NCBI RefSeq assembly: GCF_026914185.1
Contig: NC_070573.1
Coordinates: forward strand, 2,108,001 to 2,172,000
DNA: 64,000 bases
Origin: Puccinia triticina
Taxonomy: Eukaryota; Basidiomycota; Pucciniomycetes; Pucciniales; Pucciniaceae
Reading direction: 5' to 3'
Part shown: in pieces, positions 23,022 through 34,254 of the stretch
Layout: each line of letters opens with the position of its first letter
Numbering within the stretch: the stretch's first letter is position 1
The notes under the pieces: generated by a model
Seen by the model: the letters and a program-made list of their open reading frames with translations, nothing else
Told to the model about the DNA's origin: nothing
The model's database searches: none
Translations under genes and position numbers: made by a program

Positions 23022-23660
23022 TGGGGGGGCAATTGTTGGATTTCTTGGGATAAAGAAATTACAACTATAATAGAAAAAGAGAAAGAGAGAGAGAAACCAA
23101 GCAGGATAAGAAGGAAGAGAAGTACTAGGTTATTCTAGTGGGAATGCACGTCCACTGGCAATGCTACTCTTCAGAAGAGTGCTGCTAATCTGTGCAAGAA
23201 GTGCTACAGCTTCCTCTCAGGAGGGTATCTGGATTAGATAAGTCTTAATCCAGCCACAGTTTTTTAGACTTCTCTCTGGACAGTCAAGGTTCTTAATGGG
23301 AAACCTGAGGGACAGCCCTGAACCTAGATTTTGAGGCAAAGGCCTGATGATAAGAAGGGACAGCCCTATGATCAAGATGGAGGCAAAGGCCTATAGATAT
23401 GGAGGGACAGCCCTGTGATCAAGGAGAAAGCAAAGCAAGAAGAAAAGGCAGATCCAGCAAGACACAGAGTTGTACCTCTGAGATAAACAAGGTTCAGTGA
23501 AAGAGGTTACTTACTGTCAATATCCTAGGCGCCTGTGACGGTAGGTATACTGGGAGTATAGTAGGCTCTTTGGTGGTGATCCTGGAGTTATCTGGGTGGT
23601 GGTTCTGGTGTGCTGAAGTCTGTGGATCCGCCTCAGGCAAGGGGGATCCTGACTACGAAA
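23022..23660 (+). repeat. Candidate polypurine tract and LTR
   Basis: ATGGGGGGGCAAT at 23,021-23,033 looks like a polypurine tract, followed by TGTTGGATTTC at 23,034, a usual LTR start. Within it a ~55-bp unit containing GGGACAGCCCTG and GAGGCAAAGGCCT is repeated about three times (23,308-23,430). The right boundary is not defined and no partner LTR is present. Confidence 0.35.
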
Positions 23661-24134
23661 ATTTTCACAGTTTGCTTATGTAATTTACATATGTACATGT
23701 GGTTTGGCGCGCCTAGTAGCGCTGACACGTCACAACTGCGCAAGGGCGCTACAACTCAGTAACTCAGGGAAGGAGTATAGTTACAATGAATTGGTAAGTT
23801 GTAACTAGGGTTAAAATTGCATGAGGAAACAGAATATGAAGTCAAAACAGGGATATCTCTTAAGATGAAAAAGATATAAAGTAATTTATATGTAACAAAG
23901 GTAGAACAGGCAGCTTTTAGGTCAGCTGTGATGACTCTAAGGCTGACAGTTCCCTTAAGTCCATCTCTTCTCCCACTTTCCCCCACCCAAAAGCTGCTGA
24001 CGGCTTCACTTACTTCAGTCTTTTTTGTTTTGATCCTCTTTGTTAATCCACCCCCACCTTTCAATCCTATAAAAATCAAGGTAATACAACGGCTAGCGCC
24101 CCGGCCGGTTGCTGCAGATCACTCAGAAGCAGCC

Positions 24135-25383
24135 ATGCCTTCTATATTGCCAAATTTGTCCAAGAGTAAATCAAAGATGGAGAAAAGCCCAAAGTCAAAC
24201 AGTAAATCGAAAAGGGCTCAAAGATTGACTGTTCCTACTAAAACTCATCTGGAAAGTCTCTTGCCCAATTCAGTCGACTCCCCAGGAAAGGCAGTCACCT
24301 CATCTTCCCCACCTACCAAGGAGTCAAAAACTAAAAAGTCAATTTTACCCAAGTACATCAACCAAAGCTCAAGAAATTGATCTCCTCCACCCGCGCTGCC
24401 CAAAACACCAGACTTAGGTGCTTCCGGGTCCCCTAGTCATATATCAAGAAGTCCATCCGCCTCCACTGCCGCCGGCAGATCAGTCACATTGGCTCATCCG
24501 CACATCTATTCTCAGCAAGCCTGTCAAAGCGGCCAGCCCAGTAGTCGATGATCTACTGAACTCAAAGAAAGCCAAAGTGATCATCCGGAAGATGGTGGAA
24601 CATCTGCAGGGTGTTTGTTTTTGAATTCCAGTGGACCCGATTGCCGTTGGCGCACCAACCTACCTGGACAAAATCAAGAATCCCATGGACCTCTTGACAA
24701 TGGTCAAGAAGCTCAATAAAGGCATCTACAAACGCCACTCTGAACTGATGGCTGACTTTGAGTTGATCGTCTCGAACTGCGTCCAATTCAATGGCGCTGA
24801 GAGTCAGTTGGGATTGGAGGCTAAGGCCCTCAAGAAAGTCTGGGACCTCGAATGGGAAAAGGCCGCTAAAATGTCTTATACCAATAAACAATCGCTCTTG
24901 GGTTTATTCAATAAATTAAACCAAGCACCTAGGTAAGCTTTTATTACTCTCTAAGTGTTGAACTTTGTATGTGGCTGCCGGGATCTGATGATGCTTGATG
25001 TTATTATTAGTGTTGAGCTGTTTAATGAGCCAGTTGACCCGGTCAAATACCAAATACCAACTTGCTACGCGGTGATTGGAGGCCAACAGAGCGCGCAAGA
25101 TCTGGGGACAATCAAAGCGAACCTGGTCGCGGATCAATACAACAGCATCGGCGAGTTCGAGGCGGACGTGCGGCTAATGCTGAAGAACTGCTTCACATTC
25201 AATGCGCCGACTACCCCGGTGGAGGTGATTGGACGGGACCTTGAGAAGGCCTTTGACATTGCTATGGTCAAGGTTTGCAAAGACGCCGGGTTGCCCCCTA
25301 CCGCTGGATCATCATCCACCCCTGGAGACAAACGCAAGGGCGTTGAGCCCTCCGCGTCTTCGAAAAGATCTCGCGTCGGGTGA
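24135..25383 (+). pseudogene. Tandem-bromodomain protein (C-terminal part), broken
   Basis: Bromodomains bind acetyl-lysine on histones. The ATG at 24,135 opens a Lys/Ser-rich segment ending at a stop at 24,380. From about 24,520 a different frame reads VVDDLLNSKKAKVIIRKMVE, is cut by TGA at 24,622-24,624, then continues PVDPIAVGAPTYLDKIKNPM and NCVQFNG (the pocket Asn). A clean intron (24,933-25,010, GTAAGC...TTAG) leads to a second, shorter bromodomain with NEPVDPVKYQIPT and NCFTFNAPTTPVE, and a Ser/Lys-rich tail ending at 25,383. The two bromodomains and intact splice sites suggest a copy of a larger chromatin-associated or TFIID-type protein. The missing 5' region and the internal stop argue for a pseudogene. 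Confidence 0.72.
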
Positions 25384-25825
25384 TTCAATAACTAACTTTT
25401 GCTTGTATGCTTGAACTCAAATCTTGAAATCATGTTTCCAAAAAAAACCCACCCTCCCCTCCCGGATCTGCCACTCTCTTCATTTATTGTCCAAAATAGT
25501 AGGTCAAAGAATATCATGATTACTTCTGCCTTCTTGTTAATTCTCCATTTACTCTCCTTCCCAATTTTCTATATTTCTGCAAACACTTGACAAAAGAAAC
25601 CCAATCTTGTTCTCCATGATCTTCTAATGAATAGTATACATGTACAATGTATCTTTTCTTCTCCTTTTTTGGGTGGTCTTGTGTGTGTATCTGAAGTTCT
25701 TTTGGCTTTCTGTGCAACATGTTCAGGCCCCATCTAGAGAGGGGATGAGTTTTCCTCAGGGGGAGGGGATGATTTGCGCTGAGGCACTATTCACTGTGGC
25801 AAGGCATCCCACTGTACCTTTTTTT
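25384..25825. other. No gene seen
   Basis: AT-rich sequence downstream of the bromodomain gene, with no recognised repeat or coding region. Confidence 0.45.
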
Positions 25826-25829
25826 TCTG

Positions 25830-26045
25830 GGTCAGGACAGTTTTTGGTCAATTTTTTGGTAAAAAAATTTGGCAGTTGAAAAATCGACTTTTATATTGCA
25901 CAGACCAGGTCACAAAATCCACAATTGGACCCACATGGTTTTTGGGAGTCAGAAAATCAACTCCCCCCTTGGGAATGGGAGCCAAAAAATTAATTTCACA
26001 AAAAATCCATGAATTTAAAGAAAAACTAGAGATCAAGGCGGCTGC
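25830..26045 (+). repeat. Dispersed repeat, copy 1 (partner at 30,640-30,860)
   Basis: The order GTTGAAAAATCGACT, TTTGGGAGTCAGAAAAT, TTGGGAATGGGAG, ATCCATGAATTTAAAGAAA is shared with the reverse complement of 30,640-30,860. Identity is moderate with several indels. Family not recognised. Confidence 0.65.
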
Positions 26046-27675
26046 GCCGCTGTACTTTTAAGGGTACATATATATAGTAATACCACAATGAGGCTGTTTG
26101 TTGGGTTAATATGAGGGATCAAACCAGAATACAAAGTGGAAATGAGCCACAATTGTCCTCAATTACATGAATTCAATTAAACCCTCTGGTCAACAATGCC
26201 TTTCCCACTATGACATGCCCTGCCAGCCTCCCAAGAGGAACAAGTTCCACCAATAAACAAATAATTTTATTATTATTCACAATTACTCCTATCAGACTTC
26301 AAATTCATATTAGCCATTCTTGGTTTTACACTTTGAATTCAGTACAAATATTTGAGATATTTGGATTCAAGTGTTCTAATGATTTTTTTTTCAGTGTCCA
26401 ATACATTTAGCCCAATCATACTCAATAAAATTTCCTAGGCATGGATATTGGGCGGGCTGGGGCCATCAGCAGGCCAGCCCAAGTTGGACCCCAACATTAT
26501 TGGGCAGGCCAGGCCGGGCCAATTTCTCTCAAGTAGTTGCCCGGCCAAATATAGCTTTTTCCACAATCATCAAAACTTTATAATCCACTCAAGTCTATTG
26601 TAAATACTGTTCACCATGAAATTCAAATAGTACATACCTCACAATATCCAGCAAGCTCAACCAGTAACAAAGCCAACACTTCATCCAAGCTACAATTACA
26701 ATTTCAAGATGTTCATTTCCCTATACTCTTGCCCCTGTCATCATTTGATGACAGTTGATGATTTTAGTTCAAAGTTCAAACCACCTGCCAAATCACAGGA
26801 AGATTGCAGGGTCTAAGATACCTGGCCCCTGTGTACCCCTTTCTGGCGAAATGGCCTGACCTCCACCCTCCCTGATTTGCACTTGCCATCCCGTGATTAA
26901 AATCAACCCCAAGTTGTCTACTCTGCTTGCTGCATTCTAATCTTGAGTTTTCAAGGCAGTTGCATTTCATGTCTAATATTGCAGGAAATGTTAAACATAC
27001 CTTCTCCACAAATTAGTGTCTTTATTCAGAGATTTGAGTCACAATTCAAATTCTTGTGCAGTGTGAACTGTGTTGCAAAGTCAGAATATTAGCTGTTGTG
27101 TTTTGGTGTTAACTGTGGTAAAGAACATTGTGATTGATACCTCCTGAGCCTCCAAGGAAGATCAATTCAATTTCACCATTGCACACTATAAATTCCAGGA
27201 ATTGGAGAACTTTTGCTTGAAAATGACATCACATTTCCCTGTCATTGAATCCCAATTTCACTAAACAGTCCAGATGAGGAATACATACAAGCATTTAATT
27301 AATCAGAAAGAAACTGAGAACCCAACCAGTCAAGAGATGTCACAAGCAAAGATTCATGCTGACCAAAAATTAAAAGAAATAATATTTTCCTGCTGTCCTT
27401 TTTCTAATTTCTCAGAGCCTGAAGATAATCAAAAATGTACTTGGAGACTCTAAAATAAATGTTCTTCACTCTGATTGTTACCTCAGGCCCATCAGATGTA
27501 CCACCTTACCTCACATTCATCGTGGTGTCCTGGTCTAGTCAGGGTTTGATAACAACAGATCACAGTTGAAGCCTGTTCAAGGTTGAACAGGCTGAATGGC
27601 AAGGGCATGTTCCATCTGCTGAATCACCAGATAAGATAGGTGGGAGGGGGGGAGGCTGGGGGATGAGGAGGCGGG
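26046..27675. other. No gene seen
   Basis: AT-rich sequence. A short GC-rich segment near 26,445-26,530 carries repeated GGCCAGGCC/GGGCGGGC-like words. Nothing else recognisable. Confidence 0.45.
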
Positions 27676-27679
27676 CGGT

Positions 27680-28420
27680 CGGCGACATCAACAAGGGTGA
27701 CAAAAACCTTCAAGAGATTGGGTCAGATGGGCAGGTCGTTTTCTATAAGCAACTTCTTTTGGATAATTTTGAGCGCCCCACGTGCTCGCCGGCCAGTTTG
27801 CGCGAGAGCTAGAAAGAGTGCAAGTCGAGAGAGAGGGCGGTCTCCGGAGCAGTGGGCCCGCGGCCAACAAAAACACTCGCCGAGCTGGAGAGCAGACTCG
27901 GCTGCGAGCTAGTTGTAAACCAGTTGAGTCAACAAACTGAGATGAGGGAGCGGGGATGCAACACCGGTCTGAATGAGTAGCCTGCCAAACATCTTGCAAA
28001 GCGCGAGTTTGCCAACACAGTCGTCGAGATTAGAGACGCGGGCGCCGCCGAAAGTGGCTGCATAGACGAGTTTGTCAATTTTAGCTGTTTGGGAGGCGTA
28101 TCATTGGCTGGAGTGAAATGTGGTAGGGAAAGCCAAGCGGCGGCGGACGCTGCGTCCCCGATCCTGCTCAGGATCCCTATGTCCTATCCCCCCAAATTGT
28201 CGGTGCCGAGGCTGAGCTTTTGGAGCCCGTCGGCGATGAGCCACTGGACCTGGGAGATCATCAAGCTTGGGTTGTAGTTCGATGTGGGACACTCGATTAG
28301 GCCGCATCATCTCTGCGCAAGTGACTTCACTTTGCTCCGCTTGAGATGGATGCACTGGGTGAGAATCTTCCGGTCGGTCAACACCCAGAGGTGTCGTAAG
28401 TCTCGGAATCTCGCTGTACG
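27680..28420 (-). pseudogene. Possible decayed coding region, unassigned
   Basis: GC content rises and protein-like stretches occur on the minus strand in changing frames: PSLMISQVQWLIADGLQKLS and AASAAAWLSLPHFTPAND (about 28,280-28,090), then AKIDKLVYAATFGGARVSNL and CVGKLALCKMFGRLL (about 28,085-27,960), and KVFVTLVDVADRPPP (about 27,700). Stops and frame changes separate them. No family was recognised. Confidence 0.3.
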
Positions 28421-28424
28421 TCCA

Positions 28425-29515
28425 GTTCGCCGGAAAAACTTTCCTGGTATAGCCTATCTCCGAGAGCAGCTTTCTCGAAAGAACCTTCTTGAACAATGTA
28501 AGGTATTTTCAATTGCTTGGCGTCGAAGGGGTTGTCGGTCTCTGCAAAAGCGCCGCTGAAAGATCTGGAAAAGAAAACACCCAGAGAGAAAGTTTGTGAA
28601 CGATGCTTGCTGGACTACATGCCAACCTCACTCGAGCAGAATCTATCGGTCATGATTAGTTGCCGTTTGAAAGACCTATATTCAAATCCCCCTGTGATTG
28701 GCGTACGTCTTGGATCCGGGTCGGTGAAGGTCACAGAGCTAACAGAGTGGAAAGCAAGGGGGAGCAGATTCATTCAGTTGGATGGTAGATCAGGGTATGG
28801 ACAGTCTGGACTTACAATGTGAGTCATACCAGCCTCGTAGCCAAGCATTGTGGTGAGGTGGACGGGCTAGTCAGTCAGCACTTTGGGTAAACCAACCGTG
28901 AGCCAGGAAGGTGTGTCGTTGTTAGTTATCTGTGGCGGTGGCATTTTTATGCGGCGGTGGCGTTTTTTGCCATGGCGGTGTTGGTGGCGCTGTTGCTGTG
29001 GAGTTGGTTGTGAACCCAGAGGTAAGTTGAACTCAAAGCATATAACCCGCGGGTGGGACTCGGATATATAAACACCAGCTGGCCAAGCTGCTTTCCCCCC
29101 CAGGCGCATCCGTTTTTGTTGTACTTCCAGCTGGCGGTGCGTCCTCAAGACCCCCCCCGCTGTTGCAATTGCATATGCGCGGGGGGTAAAGTACTGGGCC
29201 CCATGATGCATTCTGCCTTTGGCGCTGCAGGGGGCCCTTGATTACATATTGTTTGTCCCTTCCGGTGAGTTGGGCGGCAATGTGAGCCTGGGTGCAGCAG
29301 CTTTGGCTGGTGTTGGGCTGGGTTGCTGGTTGTGATTTTTTCTCATCTTGAATGGAAAAAAAAAACATTTTTTTCTTTTGTATTTTGTGAGCTTAGTATA
29401 ATAGCATAAGTTTGATGTTCTTTTCTATTTTTTTGAGCTTGTGGGGTAAATCATGTATTTTTTTTCTTAAATGGGTCTATTATATGGGGAAACCCTTGAA
29501 TTTTTTTTCTACAAA
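28425..29515. other. No gene assigned
   Basis: Mixed composition with short frames and T-rich ends. No domain, repeat or RNA gene could be supported. Confidence 0.4.
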
Positions 29516-29539
29516 TCTCTGGTTTTAATAAACTTGGAT

Positions 29540-30660
29540 TCATATCTCCTCACTTTGGCACCTCAGCCCCCAAAGATTTTACAGTGGGCAGAAATATATC
29601 TTTAAAGCACCTGGTTAGCTGCTTGGCAGTAGCAAACCCCAGGAAAGAGGTGGGCTACCGTGGGTGCAATTTGGTGAATTTCCTTAGCAGGAAAGCTACC
29701 AAATTGTTAGCCATGGTGCCCCAAAGTGCACCAAAATTTTGTATCATGAATTTAAATACTCTGTAAACAAATGTCTAGCTGCAAGGCAGTGACCCATCAA
29801 AAGAAAATGATTTTGAGGCATCCCTTCACCACAGTTAATAGCACCTCCACCACAGTCATTAGTCCCTCCACCACAGTTCTTAGTCCCTCTGCCAAAATTA
29901 TTATTCCCTCCACAACAGTTATTATTCCCTAAAAAACAATTATTAGTCCCTCAGCTACAGTTATTAGTCCTCAGCTACAGTTATTAGTCCTCAGCTACAG
30001 TTATTAGTGCCAGCTGCAGTTATTAGTCCCTCCCCCACGGTTAATAGTGCCCCTGCCACAGGTATTGGTCCCTCCGCCACTGTTATTAGTCCGCCAACAT
30101 ATAAACTGTAGCTCAGGCACTATTAACTTTGGCTGAGGGACTAATGACTGTGGTGGAGGCACTATTAACTGTAGCAGAGGCACTAATAACTTGGGCGGAG
30201 GCATGCCTCAAAATCATTTTCTGTTGGTGTTTTACTGCCTTGCAGCTAGACATTTGGTTACAGAGTATTTAAATTCATGATACAAAATTTTGATGCACTT
30301 TGGGGCACTGTGCCTAAGGATTTGGCAGCTTCCCTCAGAAGAATATTCACCAAATTGCACCCATGGTAGCCCACCTCTTTCCTGGGGTTTTCTACTGCCA
30401 ACCAGCTCACCAGGTGCTTTCCACAAGTCTTTCTGCCCACTGTAAAACTTTTGGGCGCTTTGGGGCACTGTAGCTAGGGCTTTGGTGGATTTCCTTAGTA
30501 GGAAATCCGTCAAATTAGACCCCCAGTTGCACATGACTTTCCTGGTGTGTGCTACTGCCAAGAAGCTCAACAGGTGCTTTAAAGACATCTTTGTTCCCAC
30601 TGTAAAAACTTTGGGGGTTTGGGTGCCCCAGCAAGGAGATATGATTCTTTCTTTAAATTC
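29540..30660. mobile_element. Foldback element around minisatellite B
   Basis: The left arm (29,540-29,820) and right arm (30,200-30,465) are imperfect inverted repeats. For example CCCAAAGATTTTACAGTGGG near 29,570 matches CCCACTGTAAAACTTTTGGG near 30,435, and TTTAAATACTCTGTAAACAAA near 29,750 matches TTTGGTTACAGAGTATTTAAA near 30,250. A second partial right arm follows in the same orientation (30,470-30,640) and extends outward (AATCATATCTCC, complement) beyond the first. The middle is a 21-bp minisatellite. No transposase is present, so it would be non-autonomous. Confidence 0.75.
29822..30205. repeat. 21-bp minisatellite B, two opposed halves
   Basis: The left half has units of the type TTATTAGTCCCTCCACCACAG. 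The right half (about 30,110-30,205) has units in the opposite orientation, GGCACTATTAACTGTAGCAG type, each 21 bp long. Units are more diverged than in minisatellites A and C. It sits exactly between the foldback arms. Confidence 0.85.
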
Positions 30661-30860
30661 ATGGATTTTTTTGCGAAATTGAATCTTCCACTCCCATTCC
30701 CAAGGGCGGAATTAATTTTCTGACTCCCAAAATCCACGAGGGTAAAATTTTGGTCCTCCAGACTGGGGGTGGAAGTTGTGACTGGGTCTGCGTGACGTAA
30801 ACACATTTTGGGAGTCAATTTTTCAACTCCCAAAAATTTCAAGGGCAGGCTTTTTTGGGT
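30640..30860 (-). repeat. Dispersed repeat, copy 2 (partner at 25,830-26,045)
   Basis: The reverse complement shares the ordered blocks described for the plus-strand copy at 25,830. It abuts the second right arm of the foldback element, so the two may form part of one larger repeat. Confidence 0.65.
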
Positions 30861-31620
30861 GAGGATACCCCTCAACCAACACTTTTTGATTGGATTATGG
30901 GTTTTCCAACAGCATCTGTTATTGTGTAGTGGTTAGGTTTTCCCTTTGGTCAGTTTGAGTGGTCACGAGTTTGACCCTGTGTGTTGATGTCTGGGTTTAG
31001 AACATCCATCTATGGGTTGATGGCAATTTATACAGGCCACATGCCAACCAATAAGTCTATAACTATGGGTATACACAGGTGGGTCCAATCAGACCAGGTG
31101 AAATTTCAAAAAAACAGAACCACTGGGCAGAAACCTTTGCCACAATATTTCTGGACTGCCCTCCATCTGAAAAGCACAAAAATGTGTTCATGTTGTGGTT
31201 TGAGCCCATGGTCTTGACAGCTTAAGGGCCCGCTTGCAAAATGTAAATCCTTCAGGCGCGCCAGTACAGCTTATTGCCTTGTGCAACTGTAGTGGCAGAG
31301 TGATGCAAGGGTGGCATTGCCCCCAGCAGCCATGGGGCACTAGTGTCTTGCACTTTGCTCAAGGAGGGGCCACCTTTCAATTAAGTTAGCCTCCTTTGGA
31401 GGCTTGCCCCTTGCCAGGCTTTGCCCAAGTGGGGCCGCATTCCAAATCAGATTAAAGTTTGACATTGGACAAGTCCAGAGCACAACCCTGTTAAAATCAA
31501 CCCAACCAGACCAATAAGCACCAGCTTTGGGTAAAGAACAGAAACGGGTAAGTAAATATTTCAACTATTTTTCCTTTGGAAAAACTTCTAGTACTCATCG
31601 AGAGATCAATTTTCAAGATT
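30861..31620. other. No gene seen
   Basis: No coding region recognised. Short inverted words (GCCTCCTTTGGAGGC at about 31,389) occur near 31,350-31,420. Confidence 0.4.
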
Positions 31621-31624
31621 TAGC

Positions 31625-32695
31625 ATGGGTGTCAAATACGTGACCTGGACCTGTATTGAACTTGGCTGTAATAAGCTGAACCATCCAGACACTGGAGTCG
31701 TCAAAACAGGATTTCAAATGTCCCAGTCGGCGTATACCAACCATCAAAATAAAATCAAGGAAAAATTAAAGCAGACTGGCCCATCAAACACCCTTGACAA
31801 CTCATTGAAAGAAAGACAGGAAAGTTATTTTTATAATCTGATAAATAGTTCATTTTATTCCTTCTTCTTCAGTCTAATACTCAGTCCAGCCATGATATTG
31901 AAGTTTCTTCTGTCATTCTGATCAATCTGTGCCAAAATTAAAATAGGTGTCTCAAAATGAATCCGGATCAACAGACCAGGTGATTTTTTCAATATGGGGA
32001 CTTGGGAGCCAAAGACTTGAATAATAAGTTAATTTTGCTTGATTTAGGTCAGTACATCCACGGCTGCGGTTCCCCCAAGAAAGGATGATAGGATTCCTTT
32101 GGCACTTCTCCAATCATCAAGCTCTAGCAACAAACATGCAAATACCGTCCCCGCTGTGTCTGTTAAATCATTCGATTTCTACAAAACTCATGCTCTGGTT
32201 GTGATGATTCAAGCAGCCAAACTTTCGCTAGTGGAACGTCTTAGTGAGGATGCTGTCAACCGCTTTTTAAGGATGGAAATTGAAAAATGGCTATTGAGCA
32301 ATCCCAATACTCCAAACTACCACATCACCTTTGACCAAATACCAAAAAAAATTGACACAGTTTTTAACCGTCTTGGCCTATTGCAAATCATTATACATGC
32401 CACCTGTTGCCCGTCTTTTTTTTCAATCTATCCAGCACCAGTCCGCCCCACAGCCCACTCGCTTCGCAAAAAAAAACAATTCAACCCACCATCAATCACG
32501 CATTGCACCTCAAAATTTTGCTTGACTAGCAAGCATTTTGTGAATTCTTTGGGTGGGAACTGCCCTTCTTGCGGTGAAGCGTTGTTCAAGAGCCCTCCAC
32601 CCATTTGCAATTATCCTTACAGACCTGTCAAGACATTCCCGTACCACACACTAGCCAACTGGATTGCAATCAAGATTCTCTGGCACTATTCATAG
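31625..32695 (+). pseudogene. N-terminal remnant of a transposase-like protein
   Basis: The ATG at 31,625 opens ELGCNKLNHPDTGVVKTGFQ and MSQSAYTNHQNK, a Cys/His-containing start seen in basidiomycete CACTA-like (Plavaka-type) transposases. A probable intron separates it from a 198-codon frame at 32,099-32,695 that contains FCLTSKHFVNSLGGNCPSCG and ALFKSP, then PYHTLANWIAIKI. The CxxCG...LF...W arrangement resembles the same proteins. The catalytic core is absent, and the frame runs directly into minisatellite C. The family assignment is tentative. Confidence 0.45.
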
Positions 32696-32978
32696 TGCCA
32701 GAGGCACTATTCATAGTGCCAGAGGCACTATTCATAGTGCCAGAGGCACTATTCATAGTGCCAGAGGCACTATTCATAGTGCCAGAGGCACTATTCATAG
32801 TGCCAGAGGCACTATTCATAGTGCCAGAGGCACTATTCATAGTGCCAGAGGCACTATTCATAGTGCCAGAGGCACTATTCATAGTGCCAGAGGCACTATT
32901 CATAGTGCCAGAGGCACTATTCATAGTGCCAGAGGCACTATTCAGAGTGCCAGAGGCACTATTCAGAGTGCCGATTTG
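32684..32978. repeat. 21-bp minisatellite C, 14 copies
   Basis: Nearly identical 21-bp units with the core GGCACTATTCATAGTGCCAG; the last two change CATAG to CAGAG. Each unit contains the 6-bp inverted repeat AGTGCC-AGA-GGCACT. The array lies at the end of the transposase-like frame and keeps frame on both strands. Confidence 0.97.
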
Positions 32979-33137
32979 GTCAGCAAATGTCATTTCTGCA
33001 AGAAGCACTGCGGAAACTTAGCCGGTGCCTGCCCGTGGCCCCAAGAACAACGAATCGTTGTTCCGCCCTCATTCGTAGTCCCGCCAAAGCCGGCAAACTA
33101 TGTCACACCTTGAGCTTGGAAGAATTCCCAGGGACCA

Positions 33138-33926
33138 TTGACCTCGTCCGCTGGCAAAGCAACAGGGCAACCAGCAGGAGTGGCTGCAACAAGCGTGCAG
33201 GCCCCAGCCTTTGATGAAGCTGGCATATCCACCGTCGCTGTGATTGAAGGTCACATGGAGGCCAAAGCGCTTAACTATGGCAATGATCCATTAACCTTTA
33301 TCGAACGAGACAGGGAAGATTCGGAACCCTCAGACACCGAAGACATCCCAGTCAAGGCCAAAACTCTTTCACTGGCCAACATACAGATGGCCGACGCCTC
33401 GCAGTTGGAATTTCGAGAAGAGCTCCTTGACTTCATAGATGACTCCTCCACAACGGGGACAGACGATAAGTACGTCTCAGCCGGTCACACACTCCCTTCC
33501 CCCGGCGCCATCCATTTCTTTCACGCAGGGAGACGCTTACGCGCCCCCTTCCCTGTAGTTTGTAAACCACGGTCCCTTTATCGCCGTCCTCCATTGCCAA
33601 CCCCGTACCAGCAATCCCACTCAGAATCCCCAATATTCATTCCCTTACATTCCTCGGTTCCTACATACTTAGTCTGTTTCAACTCGCCAACCCCGACTCA
33701 GCTGACCCCTGTTCCACAAGCCTGCAAACGGCCTATCGACTGCAACCCTGCCGGGGACGTAGGCATCTACGACAAGCCAGCACCTCATCAATCTTCAGCC
33801 TCGACTTCCTATAAATACACATTTCTCTCAACACACCCCCCCCCCCCCCCCAACATCCCCCTGTTCCGTATTCTCGACCGCCCCACTCGCACTCGACCTC
33901 AGCCGACCGCTCCCTCCCTCTTATAG
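33138..33926 (+). CDS. Hypothetical protein before an LTR-like segment
   Basis: Open frame of 262 codons. The first ~110 residues are acidic (EDSEPSDTEDIPVKAK, REELLDFIDDSSTTGTDDK) and look like real protein; the remainder is Pro/Ser/His-rich and may be non-coding read-through. Just upstream (32,985-33,030) a frame with CHFCKKHCGNLAGAC suggests a Cys cluster. The frame stops 10 bp before a polypurine tract, so it may be the residue of a retroelement gag, but no capsid or enzyme domain is seen. Confidence 0.35.
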   Translation: MTSSAGKATGQPAGVAATSVQAPAFDEAGISTVAVIEGHMEAKALNYGNDPLTFIERDREDSEPSDTEDIPVKAKTLSLANIQMADASQLEFREELLDFIDDSSTTGTDDKYVSAGHTLPSPGAIHFFHAGRRLRAPFPVVCKPRSLYRRPPLPTPYQQSHSESPIFIPLHSSVPTYLVCFNSPTPTQLTPVPQACKRPIDCNPAGDVGIYDKPAPHQSSASTSYKYTFLSTHPPPPPNIPLFRILDRPTRTRPQPTAPSLL

Positions 33927-34251
33927 GGGGGGAGACTGTGAAGACCCCCGCGACATTGGGTCTTCACACAAGGGGTTACGGGATCACCTAACCCTAAACC
34001 CCCTGCGAGACTCATACATAGACTCGACCCCGCTCTCCCCTAGTCAAGCAGAGATCTGATCTCTCTCGACTAGGTGAGCACCCTTTCTTTCTTCTGCTTT
34101 TTCTATGTATCTAGCCAGAGAGATCTGATCTCTCTCGACTAGTCTTTGAAATACTAGCTACACCGTTTGGAACTAGAACTCAAACGGCTCTCGCCTCGTC
34201 ATCTGCGCTTCTTCTTTGTCGTTGTCAGTGAGGGTTCATAGAACCCTTACA
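33921..34251 (+). repeat. Polypurine tract and LTR-like segment
   Basis: TATAGGGGGGGAGAC (33,922-33,936) precedes TGTGAAGACCC at 33,937. The first 32 bases form a hairpin: 33,937-33,947 pairs perfectly with 33,958-33,968. A duplicated AGATCTGATCTCTCTCGACTA segment occurs near 34,051 and 34,123. The end ...GAACCCTTACA at 34,251 shares 25 of 26 bases with the end of the LTR at 62,392-62,645. A TATAAATAG box lies beyond it at about 34,276, so the true right edge could be further right. Confidence 0.5.
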
Positions 34252-34254
34252 GGT

